From Pseudoalteromonas phenolica (GTDB lineage Bacteria > Pseudomonadota > Gammaproteobacteria > Enterobacterales > Alteromonadaceae), in contig NZ_PNEC01000007.1 in assembly GCF_005886345.1 (NCBI RefSeq), positions 1-64,000 on the forward strand: a DNA stretch of 64,000 bases, given 5' to 3'. Below the pieces are notes generated by a model. The model was given only the letters and a program-made list of their open reading frames with translations, was not told the DNA's origin and searched no databases. Below, piece after piece: positions 7,274 through 16,284 of this stretch (the first letter of the stretch is position 1; every line of letters starts with the position of its first letter). A program made the position numbers and the translations under genes.

Positions 7274-8653
7274 ATGAAAACTCCCACATTCATTATTTTG
7301 TCATCAATATTGGGTTTGCTCACCGCTAAGGTGAGTGCAACAAATCAAATAGAATATATAGATCAACAAAAACTCCATGATATTAATCAAGCTGTATCGG
7401 CTGCCAATATTGAAAAAGATATCAAAAAACTAGTCAGTTTTGGCACGCGACATACCTTATCAGAGACCGAGTCAGACACTCGAGGTATTGGTGCAGCAAG
7501 GCGCTGGATTAAGGCTGAATTTGAGGCCATTTCCAAAGCCTGTGGTGGCTGTTTAGAAGTGTATTACCAGTCAGAGATTATCAGTGGTGAAAAGCGCATA
7601 CCTAACCCAACTGAGGTGGTGAGTGTTATCGCTGTACAGCGCGGACACACCGATCCCAATCGATACGTGATGATGTCGGGTGACATTGATTCTCGCATAA
7701 CAGATGTGATGAATTTTACTGATGATGCACCCGGTGCAAATGATAATGCATCGGGTTTGGCAGGCACGTTAGAAGCGGCTCGCGTACTGAGTAAATATAG
7801 ATTTAATGGCAGTATAGTGTATGCTGCACTGGCAGGCGAAGAGCAAGGCTTGTTTGGTGGTAAGATTTTGGCTAAACGAGCAAAAGCTGATGGCTGGCGA
7901 TTAAAAGCGGTGCTGAATAATGACATGATCGGCAATATCGAAGGTGTGAATGGGGTAATTAATAACACCACCGCACGTATATTTGCCGAGGGCACACGAC
8001 AAACAGAAAGTGAAGACGACATTCGCAACCGACGTTTTCGTGGTGGTGAAGTTGACTCGCCAAGTCGCAATTTGGCTCGATACATAGATTGGATGGCCGA
8101 CCGTTATATTCCAAACCTAGATACCATGGTGGTGTATCGTTTAGATAGATTCCGCCGTGGCGGACATCATCGGCCATTTAATGATTTGGGCTTTCCAGGG
8201 GTGCGCATCATGGAAACCAACGAAAACTATAACCGACAACATCAAGATTTACGCACCGAAAACGGCATTGTTTATGGTGACACCATTGATGGCGTAAACT
8301 TTGACTATGCAGCCAAGTTGACAGCGCTTAACGCCGTTTCACTTGCTGGTATGGCATGGGCACCGACGCCACCAGCACAAGTGAGTATCAAGGGGGCAGT
8401 TTCACCAGACACTACACTGTCGTGGCAACTTGCAGACAAAAAAGAAAACCCACAGCTGGCGGGTTATAAAATCTATTGGCGACTGACAGACGCACCGCAG
8501 TGGCAATACAGTAAGTTTGTCGGCAAAGTCGACAGCTATACGCTTAGAAATGTGGTGATTGATAACTACTTCTTTGGTGTTGCCAGTGTTAGCAAAGATG
8601 GGTTTGAAAGCCCAGTGGTGTTCCCTGGTCACGCTGGAGATTTTGGGGACTGA
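7274..8653 (+). CDS. M28 family zinc peptidase, secreted
   Basis: A signal peptide (cleavage near KVSA-T) leads to an M28 peptidase domain. Visible metal-site motifs are GANDNASG, AGEEQGLFGG and the late His/Asp region GGHHRPFNDLGFPG. Where most M28 enzymes have GHxD, this protein has G-D-I-D-S, so the first His ligand is replaced by Asp. The domain ends near residue 370 and is followed by a roughly 80-residue fibronectin type III-like tail (LAGYKIYWRLTDAPQW). Likely role: an exported aminopeptidase degrading peptides outside the cytoplasm. A bidirectional terminator follows. Confidence 0.88.
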   Translation: MKTPTFIILSSILGLLTAKVSATNQIEYIDQQKLHDINQAVSAANIEKDIKKLVSFGTRHTLSETESDTRGIGAARRWIKAEFEAISKACGGCLEVYYQSEIISGEKRIPNPTEVVSVIAVQRGHTDPNRYVMMSGDIDSRITDVMNFTDDAPGANDNASGLAGTLEAARVLSKYRFNGSIVYAALAGEEQGLFGGKILAKRAKADGWRLKAVLNNDMIGNIEGVNGVINNTTARIFAEGTRQTESEDDIRNRRFRGGEVDSPSRNLARYIDWMADRYIPNLDTMVVYRLDRFRRGGHHRPFNDLGFPGVRIMETNENYNRQHQDLRTENGIVYGDTIDGVNFDYAAKLTALNAVSLAGMAWAPTPPAQVSIKGAVSPDTTLSWQLADKKENPQLAGYKIYWRLTDAPQWQYSKFVGKVDSYTLRNVVIDNYFFGVASVSKDGFESPVVFPGHAGDFGD

Positions 8654-8720
8654 AGTATGTACTGATAGTGGCTATGTAGAACAATACATAGCTAGTTATG
8701 CTCCAGTCATAAATAATAAA

Positions 8721-8746
8721 GCCTCAGTCATGACTGAGGCTTTTTA
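8721..8746. terminator. bidirectional terminator
   Basis: The perfect palindrome GCCTCAGTCATGACTGAGGC (8721-8740) is flanked by AAA on the left and TTTTT on the right. It separates two convergent exported-protease genes. Confidence 0.9.
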
Positions 8747-8771
8747 GTAAGAAAATGAACTTCTTCAGAAA

Positions 8772-10682
8772 TTAGTGGCTGGCAGTCAGCGTTAAACCGC
8801 TATAAGTGTTGTAACCACGTAACATAATGTAGTAGGTGCCTCCGGTACCCGAATTTAAGCTACAACTTTCGGTATTTCCGTAACGGTAAGGGCGACAGTC
8901 ATAGGTCGAAGTTGTCGGTGCTTGACCTTTTCTAACATACAGGTCTGCATCACCTGTGCCACCTGAGGTATTTACATTAAGCGTTACGCCCGCAGGAACA
9001 TCAATGGTGTAAACTACTTGAGAGTTAGAAGCGCCAGACAGGTTGGTTTTAGGCACGCCATTTTGCAAACAGCTATCACCACAACTTGTGCCATCAGCAG
9101 TCTGAGCTTTTAAAGATACGCCAGAGAAAGCCTGATAGCCATGAACCATCACATGCCAAGTACCCGCAGTTGGGTTATTTACAGTACACGTTTCTTCGTT
9201 ACCATTTTTGTATGGACGACAGCTATAAGACGACTTCGAAGGTTTAGTACCTTGTTGGATGTATAAATCAGCATCACCAGAGCCACCAGTCATGTTGAAC
9301 GATACTTCTGCTTTGTTTGCTGGTACATCAAAAGTAAAGAATTGCTCTGAATTAGTCGCGCCAGAGATTGATACTGCAACACCATCTTGAAGTTCATTGC
9401 TTGGTGGATCGACCGGATCAACAGGGCCAGTACCATTATCGCCATTCGGGATTTGGCCATTGAAGTGACTCGATACTTGCGGCCAGATCAGGCTGATTTT
9501 AGCGCCTTTGTTGGTACAGCCACCTAAATGGTGAAGGGCAATTACTTTATTTGTTTGAGCTGCTAAAACAGGAGAACCTGACGAACCACCAATGGTGTCA
9601 CAGTAGTAACCTAAATCTGTGCCCGTTCCACGACCCGTTGCGTTTGCATCATTGACTGAACATAAGCCTGTCGCATCACGATCTGACTCAATTGATAACT
9701 CTTTAGGGTTACCTGAACCATGTTGAGGGATGTAAATTCGCTCGCCCTGTGTAGCATCACGCACATCAAGACCAAAGTAGCCAAATGGTGCCGCTTTCGC
9801 GAAATCATTGATAGTAAATAGCGTGTAGTCTAGCGTGTAGTCAGTTTTAAGTAGATCTTTACCTGTTACTTTTACAACGGTATCTAATGTTGAACCATTA
9901 CATGAAGTATGCTGATAATTGAACCAAACTTCTGTGTTGGCAAGCTCTGCACTTGACTCTACACAGTGGTTGTTGGTGAACATGCGGTTGTCACTACCTA
10001 CACGCCAACCTGTACATAAGCCTGCGCCGTTCATAAGCAGTCGAGCTACAGGGCGAGAGCGCTCAAACTCAGTTGGGTTTGAATTCGCCCAGCATTGCAC
10101 ATCTTTTCGCTCCATTGCACCACAGGTTGAGTATATGCCCGTGTCAGTCTCAGCTGGCTGAACGAGTTCATTTTCAGTGCCATGATAGTAGCTGTCTATC
10201 TCAGCATTTAATGTATTCATTTCACTCTGTGCCAAAAGCGTATTACCCACATTGTTTCCAGGCGTATATTCAACAACGACTTTGTCCGCAGAGACAGACA
10301 TAGCGTAGAAAGAAGACACGCCATCATCACCTTGCGCAGTCGTCGCTGCATTCATATTAAATTCTGTGTATTCATAGCGCTCGCTGCCATCTTCTGAGCG
10401 AACCACCAACTTACCACCATTTTGCAGTTTGATATTTTTGAAGTGGAGTTTGATATAGCTTGCATTGGGATGCGAAACAGTTTGTGTGATCACAGACTGA
10501 CCGTTCATGCTCGCCGTTGCAAACTGACTGCTAAGCGGCAAATTCAGTTTAGAGGCTTTACCAATTGTGGTTTTTTGCGCTTTTGAAGTGTATTTCATCA
10601 TTTGCGCTTCGGTTAATGGTGCTTGAGCCAATGCAGAGGCAGAAGCAACGCCAAGAATTGGCAGTAACATTTTTAATTTCAT
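8772..10682 (-). CDS. secreted trypsin-like serine endopeptidase with two PPC domains
   Basis: The 636-residue precursor has a signal peptide (cleavage near ALAQA), a pro-region to about residue 185, a chymotrypsin-fold protease with the triad His239 (TNNHC), Asp285 (LDYTLF) and Ser368 (GGSSGSP), and two C-terminal pre-peptidase (PPC) domains after a GDNGTGPVDPVDPP linker. The PPC copies repeat GDADLY and CRPY-x-GN-xE-x-C. Many Cys pairs suggest extracellular maturation. The arrangement resembles lysyl or arginyl endopeptidases of marine bacteria; exact specificity cannot be read. PPC domains are normally removed during type II-dependent secretion. Confidence 0.92.
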   Translation of the reverse strand: MKLKMLLPILGVASASALAQAPLTEAQMMKYTSKAQKTTIGKASKLNLPLSSQFATASMNGQSVITQTVSHPNASYIKLHFKNIKLQNGGKLVVRSEDGSERYEYTEFNMNAATTAQGDDGVSSFYAMSVSADKVVVEYTPGNNVGNTLLAQSEMNTLNAEIDSYYHGTENELVQPAETDTGIYSTCGAMERKDVQCWANSNPTEFERSRPVARLLMNGAGLCTGWRVGSDNRMFTNNHCVESSAELANTEVWFNYQHTSCNGSTLDTVVKVTGKDLLKTDYTLDYTLFTINDFAKAAPFGYFGLDVRDATQGERIYIPQHGSGNPKELSIESDRDATGLCSVNDANATGRGTGTDLGYYCDTIGGSSGSPVLAAQTNKVIALHHLGGCTNKGAKISLIWPQVSSHFNGQIPNGDNGTGPVDPVDPPSNELQDGVAVSISGATNSEQFFTFDVPANKAEVSFNMTGGSGDADLYIQQGTKPSKSSYSCRPYKNGNEETCTVNNPTAGTWHVMVHGYQAFSGVSLKAQTADGTSCGDSCLQNGVPKTNLSGASNSQVVYTIDVPAGVTLNVNTSGGTGDADLYVRKGQAPTTSTYDCRPYRYGNTESCSLNSGTGGTYYIMLRGYNTYSGLTLTASH

Positions 10683-11185
10683 TTTATAGTTTCCTTCAAC
10701 TTTGTATTTTTATTGGTACTAAGTACCGGCGATAAAACTAGCTTAGAAAACTCAATAGGTAAATTTAATGTTAATAATGTTTTAATATTAAGTTTTTAAA
10801 CTTCCTTCGATTTAGAAATATAGACGGCTGCAAGGTTTCCTGAGTCTAAATTGGGTTTGTTTTTAAGTGTATGATTTTAAATGAATCGGTTCTGTTATTT
10901 CGTTAATCAGCAAGGTTGTTGCGTTTATTGAAATAAAAAGCATTGCAGATGAAATTTTTTAATATTATGTTGGTGTATATACAAAAGTATTAGCTTTTTG
11001 AGGATTCAACTTGGCTTGTAATGAGTGACCGAAAGCATCAAATAACTGAGTGCACACAGAGTTGTTGGGTAAGGACAGAGTTTATGTCGGCTTTTTATCG
11101 GGATATTCAGATACAGGTCAGGTTAAGGTTTTATAATCCCCGCACTTTTTCAACAACGACTATGATTAATAGATAAAAATAAGGT
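10683..11185. other. intergenic region without visible gene
   Basis: About 500 bp separate two divergent genes. The only structure seen is the short palindrome GGTACTAAGTACC (10715-10727), 33 bases upstream of the serine protease start, a possible operator. The rest is AT-rich, and no protein or RNA family was recognised. Confidence 0.5.
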
Positions 11186-13363
11186 GTGAGTGATAGCGTG
11201 AAATCCATATTGGCATTTTTAGGCAATCGAAATTGGATGTTATGGGCATTATTGCTGGGGGTCGCAACCGGTTTGATATTTGGTGAGCGGGTGGCATTTT
11301 TGCAACCCATTGGTACCGGCTTCGTGAAGTTGATGCAAATAACCATATTTCCTTACATTGTTGTGAGCCTGATAGTAGGCCTTGGCAAATTTAATCCTGA
11401 ACAAGTAAAAAGCATTTTAGTAAAAGCGGCGACTGTGATGGTGACTTTATGGATTGTTGGTCTAGCCGCTATATGGTGCTTTACCTTAACTTTACCAAAG
11501 CACGATGCAGGTACGTTTTTCTCTCCTGCTCTGATCTCTCCGGCGACATCGATTGACTTTGTCGCACAGTATATTCCAGATAACCCTTTTGCCTCCTTAG
11601 CTGAAGGTAATGTACCGGCTATTGTGATTTTCTGTATTGCTTTAGGTATGTCACTGATTGCTAACAAACGAAAAAGCCAAGTCTTAGACTTTCTTGAAGT
11701 TGTAGGTCAAGGGCTAACCGTGATCTCTAAAAAAATCATCGCTATTTTCCCTATCGGTATTTTTGCAATGACTGCCAGTACAGCAGGAACATTAAGCGTT
11801 GAGCAATTACATAACTTGCAAGTGTATTGGGTGTTGGTACTGTGCTTAGGCTTATATTTAATGCTGGTGTTATTGCCAATGTTAGTGGCGGCTGCAACGC
11901 CAATAAAATACAGAGACTTAATTTATGTGATGCGCAATGCCTGGATAACAGCTTTTAGTACAGGGAATGTATTTATTGTGCTGCCAGTGATCACCGAAGG
12001 GATTAAAGCACACATGCGTAAAATTGGCCGCAATGATGAACAGTCAGATCATATTGCCGAGGTTTTGGTACCAATTGCATATACTTTCCCGAGTTTAGGT
12101 AAATTAACGACCCTGATATTTGTTATGTTCGCGGCTTGGTTAACGGGCAATCCCGTTAGTTTTAGCGATATTCCCAATGTGACGCTCTCGGCTATGTTGA
12201 GCTATTTTGCAAACGTACACATTGCGATCCCGTTTTTATTAGACAGCTTGCGGATCCCCGCTGACAGTTACCAACTCTATCTTTCAATGTCGGTACTCAG
12301 TGCTAAAGTCGTCTCCCCGACAACGGTGGTGTATATCTTTGCCTTTGTACTATTGAGCATATTTTATTGCCGTAAGCAGTTGCATTTTAAACGCTTAAGA
12401 TCGGCATATTATGTGATTTTACCCTGCGCATTATTGCCTGCTTTTATGGTCGCAAGTTTTACCTTAAATAGTCATTTAGCATCAGGTAGTAAAGCGGCGA
12501 ATGACGTGATTGATAACATGGTGGTGTCAGATCAAGTCCCAGGTCATGTCTTGAGTCATGTACCACAAGCCTATCAAAGTGGTGAATTGTCTTTAACGAA
12601 TATCGATGTGATCAAAAAACGCAATCTACTGAGGGTGGGTTACGTGGTGGATAACGTGCCTTTTAGTTATTTTAATCAAAAAGATGAGCTAGTAGGTTTC
12701 GATATTAGCTTAGCGCATAAGTTGGCGCATGATTTAAATGTTGAAGTGGAGTTTATTCCTTTTCAAAAGCACCAGCTCAATGAATATTTGAACAAAGGCT
12801 ACTTTGATATCGCCATGTCGGGGTTAGAAATAAACGTGGCAGATTTAACTAAAGTGAGGTTTAGCCAAAAGGTTTTAGAGTTACAACTGGCTATTTTGGC
12901 GAAAGACTATGAGCTTTCTAGATTCAAAACAGTGGAGTTGATCCGCGGTGTCGATACGTTAAATTTTGCCCATATGGAGTACGCGCCATTATTAAAGCGC
13001 GTTCATGAGCGCAATGCGCGTATTCACTTTAAGCAACTATCAAATTTACAAGACTACTTTAAGTCGCCTGAACAATTTGATGGTTTAGTGATTAGCGCTG
13101 AAGCAGGCTTTGCCTGGAGTATGTTTTACCCTGAATTTGGTGTTGTAGTACCGGAAGGTGGCATGCCTAAGTATCCGATAGGATTTGCAGTGGCTAAACG
13201 AAACCTTGATTTACTGAGTTATGTTGATGCTTGGTTGGCTATCCAACAAACCAATGGCAGTATTGAAGATGCATATAACTATTGGATCTTAGGGCTTGGA
13301 ACACAGCAAAAAGAAACCCGATGGTCAGTGCTTGATGATGTTATTCAACAGAGCTCAAAGTAA
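11186..13363 (+). CDS. SDF-type (dicarboxylate/amino-acid:cation symporter) membrane domain fused to a periplasmic solute-binding domain
   Basis: Residues 1-400 look like the SDF/GltP symporter fold (opening WMLWALLLGVATGLIFGE, then PIGTGFVKLMQITIFPYIV). The hallmark NMDGT motif of TM7 is absent: the matching place reads AYTFPSLGK, and the HP1 serine cluster is FSTGN. An extra helix at about 407-430 places the C-terminus in the periplasm. Residues 476-715 form a family-3 solute-binding domain (LLRVGYVVDNVPFSYFN, LVGFDISLAHKLA, YFDIAMSGLEI). The start is a GTG at 11186 or 11198; neither has ideal spacing to AAGG at 11181. A strong terminator follows. A binding protein tethered to a secondary transporter is unusual; the substrate is unknown. 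Confidence 0.88.
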   Translation: MSDSVKSILAFLGNRNWMLWALLLGVATGLIFGERVAFLQPIGTGFVKLMQITIFPYIVVSLIVGLGKFNPEQVKSILVKAATVMVTLWIVGLAAIWCFTLTLPKHDAGTFFSPALISPATSIDFVAQYIPDNPFASLAEGNVPAIVIFCIALGMSLIANKRKSQVLDFLEVVGQGLTVISKKIIAIFPIGIFAMTASTAGTLSVEQLHNLQVYWVLVLCLGLYLMLVLLPMLVAAATPIKYRDLIYVMRNAWITAFSTGNVFIVLPVITEGIKAHMRKIGRNDEQSDHIAEVLVPIAYTFPSLGKLTTLIFVMFAAWLTGNPVSFSDIPNVTLSAMLSYFANVHIAIPFLLDSLRIPADSYQLYLSMSVLSAKVVSPTTVVYIFAFVLLSIFYCRKQLHFKRLRSAYYVILPCALLPAFMVASFTLNSHLASGSKAANDVIDNMVVSDQVPGHVLSHVPQAYQSGELSLTNIDVIKKRNLLRVGYVVDNVPFSYFNQKDELVGFDISLAHKLAHDLNVEVEFIPFQKHQLNEYLNKGYFDIAMSGLEINVADLTKVRFSQKVLELQLAILAKDYELSRFKTVELIRGVDTLNFAHMEYAPLLKRVHERNARIHFKQLSNLQDYFKSPEQFDGLVISAEAGFAWSMFYPEFGVVVPEGGMPKYPIGFAVAKRNLDLLSYVDAWLAIQQTNGSIEDAYNYWILGLGTQQKETRWSVLDDVIQQSSK

Positions 13364-13387
13364 ACACAACAAACTTTTGATTCAATA

Positions 13388-13418
13388 TAAACGCGCTATT
13401 GTGGCGCGTTTATATTTT
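13388..13418. terminator. terminator hairpin
   Basis: A nine-base stem TAAACGCGC (13388-13396) pairs with GCGCGTTTA (13404-13412), loop TATTGTG, followed by TATTTTG. It lies between the convergent SDF fusion gene and the flippase gene. Confidence 0.85.
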
Positions 13419-13441
13419 GCAGTGAACTTGCTTACTCAAAA

Positions 13442-14728
13442 CTATGCATGTGCAGCATTTTTAATTTTCTGCTTTGTTGAGCGATAGTGTATTAACACAG
13501 CAGCACTCCACGACGTGAGAGAGAGTGCCGTGGCTAAGGCTGCACCCGTTAGGCCAAACTTAGGGATGAGTAGTAAATTGGCAATTACATTGATGCACAA
13601 AGCCAATAATCCAAAATGTACAATTTGTTTGCCGTGTCCTGAATATTGCAACCAAGTAGCGGTTAGTGCAGCAAATGCATTGAGCGCATATGCAGGAATT
13701 AAAATCATCATTGTCGTTTGTGCATCTAAATAGCCTTTACCAAATAGTGACAGTAAGGTACTTGAAAATAGCCAAAGCCCAAGCCCCACTAAAGCGGTAA
13801 TGATCAAGGTTATTAGTCTAGCCTGTTTGAATAAAGTGAGTGCTTGAAGGTAATTACTCTCTAAATATTTACCAAGTAAGGGTGAGAACAAACTTGCGAT
13901 AGTGACTTGCGCAACCGGAATTATATGCACTAAGGTATTTGCTGCTGCAAAGTGGCCAACACTGTGTTCATAAGCAAGCCATTCCAACATTAAAATATCT
14001 GCTTGATTGAGCATCAAAGTGACTAACATGGCTAGCATCATAGGAATAGATTGTTTAAAAAAAGCATGCTGTGAAGCATCACTCTCAACGGGCGTCAAAG
14101 TTACGATGTTTTTTTGAAACAGTAGCCAAATTTGCCAGACAACAATTACTGTGACAATGATGATCCCGGTCACAATAATAAGCTCAACACTCATGTCTAT
14201 GTAAAGCTGGGCCAAAATCAGTACAGCACCGGTTTTAAGGACTGGTAATACAACGCGCCAAGGTAAGTTTGAAAAAGCCAGTAGCCTCGCACTTTGCAAG
14301 GTACGGCTTAACAAAGCTCCTAGCGCAATGATGGGCACAGCCACAATCATGATGGCAAGAGCATGATGGTCTTCTGCATCAAAGTGAATGACATGCAAGT
14401 AGCTTAATAGCCATACTAAGAAAATGATTAAAATTGACAGTATTAAGGCACGTTTAATATAGCTTGCCAGATAACATGACACCGCGGAGTTATCTTTGTC
14501 GGCAATATATTTAGACAGAATACGCGGGGCGAGTCTATCTCCACCCAATAGTACCAGTACAGATGCTAAAGTTGTGAGGGTGTATGCGACTTTATAATCA
14601 CCATATTGGTGTGCTGCTAAATGCTGGCTTAGCGTCAGGTTAAACGCATAATCAGCGGCATAACCCAAAACAATTGAGCAAACGAGGACCCAAGCTCCTT
14701 GGCTTAAATAACGACTTTGTTCTTGCAC
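13442..14728 (-). CDS. oligosaccharide flippase (Wzx/MATE-like) family protein
   Basis: The 428-residue protein is almost wholly hydrophobic, with about twelve membrane helices. It opens with a short amphipathic N-terminus (YLSQGAWVLVCSIVLGYAADYAFN), followed by QYGDYKVAYTLTTLASVLVLLGGDRLAPRILSKY, typical of polysaccharide-biosynthesis flippases. Helix 7 carries MLNQADILMLEWLA, also typical of the family. Such proteins move lipid-linked sugars across the inner membrane. No glycosyltransferase or O-antigen gene is near, so it is an isolated copy and its substrate is not predictable. Confidence 0.85.
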   Translation of the reverse strand: MQEQSRYLSQGAWVLVCSIVLGYAADYAFNLTLSQHLAAHQYGDYKVAYTLTTLASVLVLLGGDRLAPRILSKYIADKDNSAVSCYLASYIKRALILSILIIFLVWLLSYLHVIHFDAEDHHALAIMIVAVPIIALGALLSRTLQSARLLAFSNLPWRVVLPVLKTGAVLILAQLYIDMSVELIIVTGIIIVTVIVVWQIWLLFQKNIVTLTPVESDASQHAFFKQSIPMMLAMLVTLMLNQADILMLEWLAYEHSVGHFAAANTLVHIIPVAQVTIASLFSPLLGKYLESNYLQALTLFKQARLITLIITALVGLGLWLFSSTLLSLFGKGYLDAQTTMMILIPAYALNAFAALTATWLQYSGHGKQIVHFGLLALCINVIANLLLIPKFGLTGAALATALSLTSWSAAVLIHYRSTKQKIKNAAHA

Positions 14729-14850
14729 TGTGTTCTTCCTAGTTCACGTTTTCATTCAAAGTAGCATGAAATTTTGAATACAATGTGGAAGTCGCGGGTT
14801 TTCTCCTGAATGATAAGTACACTCAGGGTTTTAAAGAGCAAGTTAAATTA

Positions 14851-15414
14851 TTAGCGAACTTGAAGCGATTGAATTTTAATAAATGCCTCGCCCCCTTCAG
14901 CATCAGTTAAACTAGGCACAAAATACAGAGCCGATACATGATTGGTAATAATACCTTTATCTTTTGATGAAGCTGGTGTCCAACTAGGTCGCTGGAAATC
15001 ATTTAAAGAAACTGTTTTGGTTGTCCAAGTATTGGCTGCCGGCAGAATGGTTTGGTAATGCGCATAGGTTTTATCACCCTCACCGCCATACTCTTTTTGC
15101 GATAACTTAATGACCAAGTCTTTATCACTTTGATAGGTGAGGGTAATACGAGCTTGCTCAGGCAGTTGCTTGTTTGGTAGGTCATAAATCAGCTCCACCC
15201 AAGAGTTATTTAACTTATCGACTCTAGGTACTCGCTTAAATGCAATTTCTACACGCTCCTCGTTAACCAAAGGTCCGTTAAATATAACTTGGCTACCATG
15301 CGGATCGGTAGCGTAATGCCATTGTGTTTCATTGAGATTCGAGGTTTTTATTGTTTGGCAGCCAAGCATAAAAATTGAAAATACGGCTGCAAGGCAGAGC
15401 GCTGACTTTTTCAT
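14851..15414 (-). CDS. lipoprotein with jelly-roll-like domain, unknown function
   Basis: A lipobox (FMLGC, Cys19) opens this 187-residue protein. The rest is beta-rich, with the pattern VELIYDLPNKQLPEQARITLTY, then TWTTKTVSLNDFQRPSW and a C-terminal VSALYFVPSLTDAEGGEAF. This layout resembles a galactose-binding or carbohydrate-binding jelly roll, where a late strand of the type F-I-K-I-x-S-L closes the sheet. No catalytic motif is seen. Family assignment is inferred from pattern only. It could bind a polysaccharide on the cell surface. Confidence 0.7.
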   Translation of the reverse strand: MKKSALCLAAVFSIFMLGCQTIKTSNLNETQWHYATDPHGSQVIFNGPLVNEERVEIAFKRVPRVDKLNNSWVELIYDLPNKQLPEQARITLTYQSDKDLVIKLSQKEYGGEGDKTYAHYQTILPAANTWTTKTVSLNDFQRPSWTPASSKDKGIITNHVSALYFVPSLTDAEGGEAFIKIQSLQVR

Positions 15415-15661
15415 AATAGATTCCTTATAAATATGTGTGACAACTTAAAGGCTAACTGCAAGCGAAAGCAAAAGAATTAGATGAGTCGAAAACTGCAAAT
15501 ATGAAGGTTTTGAGAGCAGATGCACTGTTATTGTCAGTTAATAATACTAAGTTGGTGCAATATAAAAATAGCGGTGAATTTTTCTCAATAAAATCAGAGC
15601 TAAAAACATGGTCTGAGAGTTGCTTTAAAAGAAGGCGGATTATTTTATAAGTGACTTTATT

Positions 15662-16168
15662 ATGACAGCGGCATTATGTTACCAAAACACAGCTTCTCTG
15701 CATTTTTTACCATCTCAAATACGCATAGGGGGGCTGGAAGAACGGCAAGTTATCAAGCTTCTAAAAGAGCATATCATTGATATGTATGCAGCCTCACCAG
15801 AAGAGTGCGTTCATACTCTTAATATTAATGCTTTGCAGAGTGAGACGATAAAATTCTGGAGCGCGTGGCGCGGTGATGAAGCCGTTGGGTGTGTCGCGAT
15901 TAAATATTTATCACCCTATCATTGTGAAATAAAATCAATGCGAACTAGCAATAAAGCCCGAGGTACAGGAGTCGGTCGTCAATTGCTTGAGCATGTTGTT
16001 CAGTATGCCAAACTCAACGGCGTAAAGCGTTTGAGTTTAGAAACTGGCACTATGGATTTCTTTGCCCCTGCTCGCAAATTATATAGTCAAAATGGCTTTG
16101 AGCCATGTGGACCTTTTGGCAATTACGGGGTTGATCCACATTCATGCTTTATGACACTCATTTTATAG
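15662..16168 (+). CDS. GNAT family N-acetyltransferase
   Basis: The 168-residue protein shows the GNAT acetyl-CoA motif A as ARGTGVGRQLLEHV, preceded by the strand CEIKSMRTSN and followed by the motif B region LSLETG-x-x-x-F-x-PARKLYSQNGF. The central EAVGCVAIK strand fits a YafP/ElaA-like acetyltransferase. The acyl acceptor is not known. It is a single-gene unit between a lipoprotein gene and a c-di-GMP phosphodiesterase gene. Confidence 0.88.
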   Translation: MTAALCYQNTASLHFLPSQIRIGGLEERQVIKLLKEHIIDMYAASPEECVHTLNINALQSETIKFWSAWRGDEAVGCVAIKYLSPYHCEIKSMRTSNKARGTGVGRQLLEHVVQYAKLNGVKRLSLETGTMDFFAPARKLYSQNGFEPCGPFGNYGVDPHSCFMTLIL

Positions 16169-16284
16169 ACACTTAGGTATCTTGTACCTATATGTAATAT
16201 AACTGACATAAAACTATTTTACTCTGCAAAGCTGAATTATCTTTGGTTTGGAATTAGCAATAAAACGTAAGCACCACTACGAAA

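Noticed and set aside
7564..8085. 173-residue minus-strand frame inside the M28 gene
   Set aside because: Shadow frame opposite an unmistakable peptidase; composition is not protein-like.
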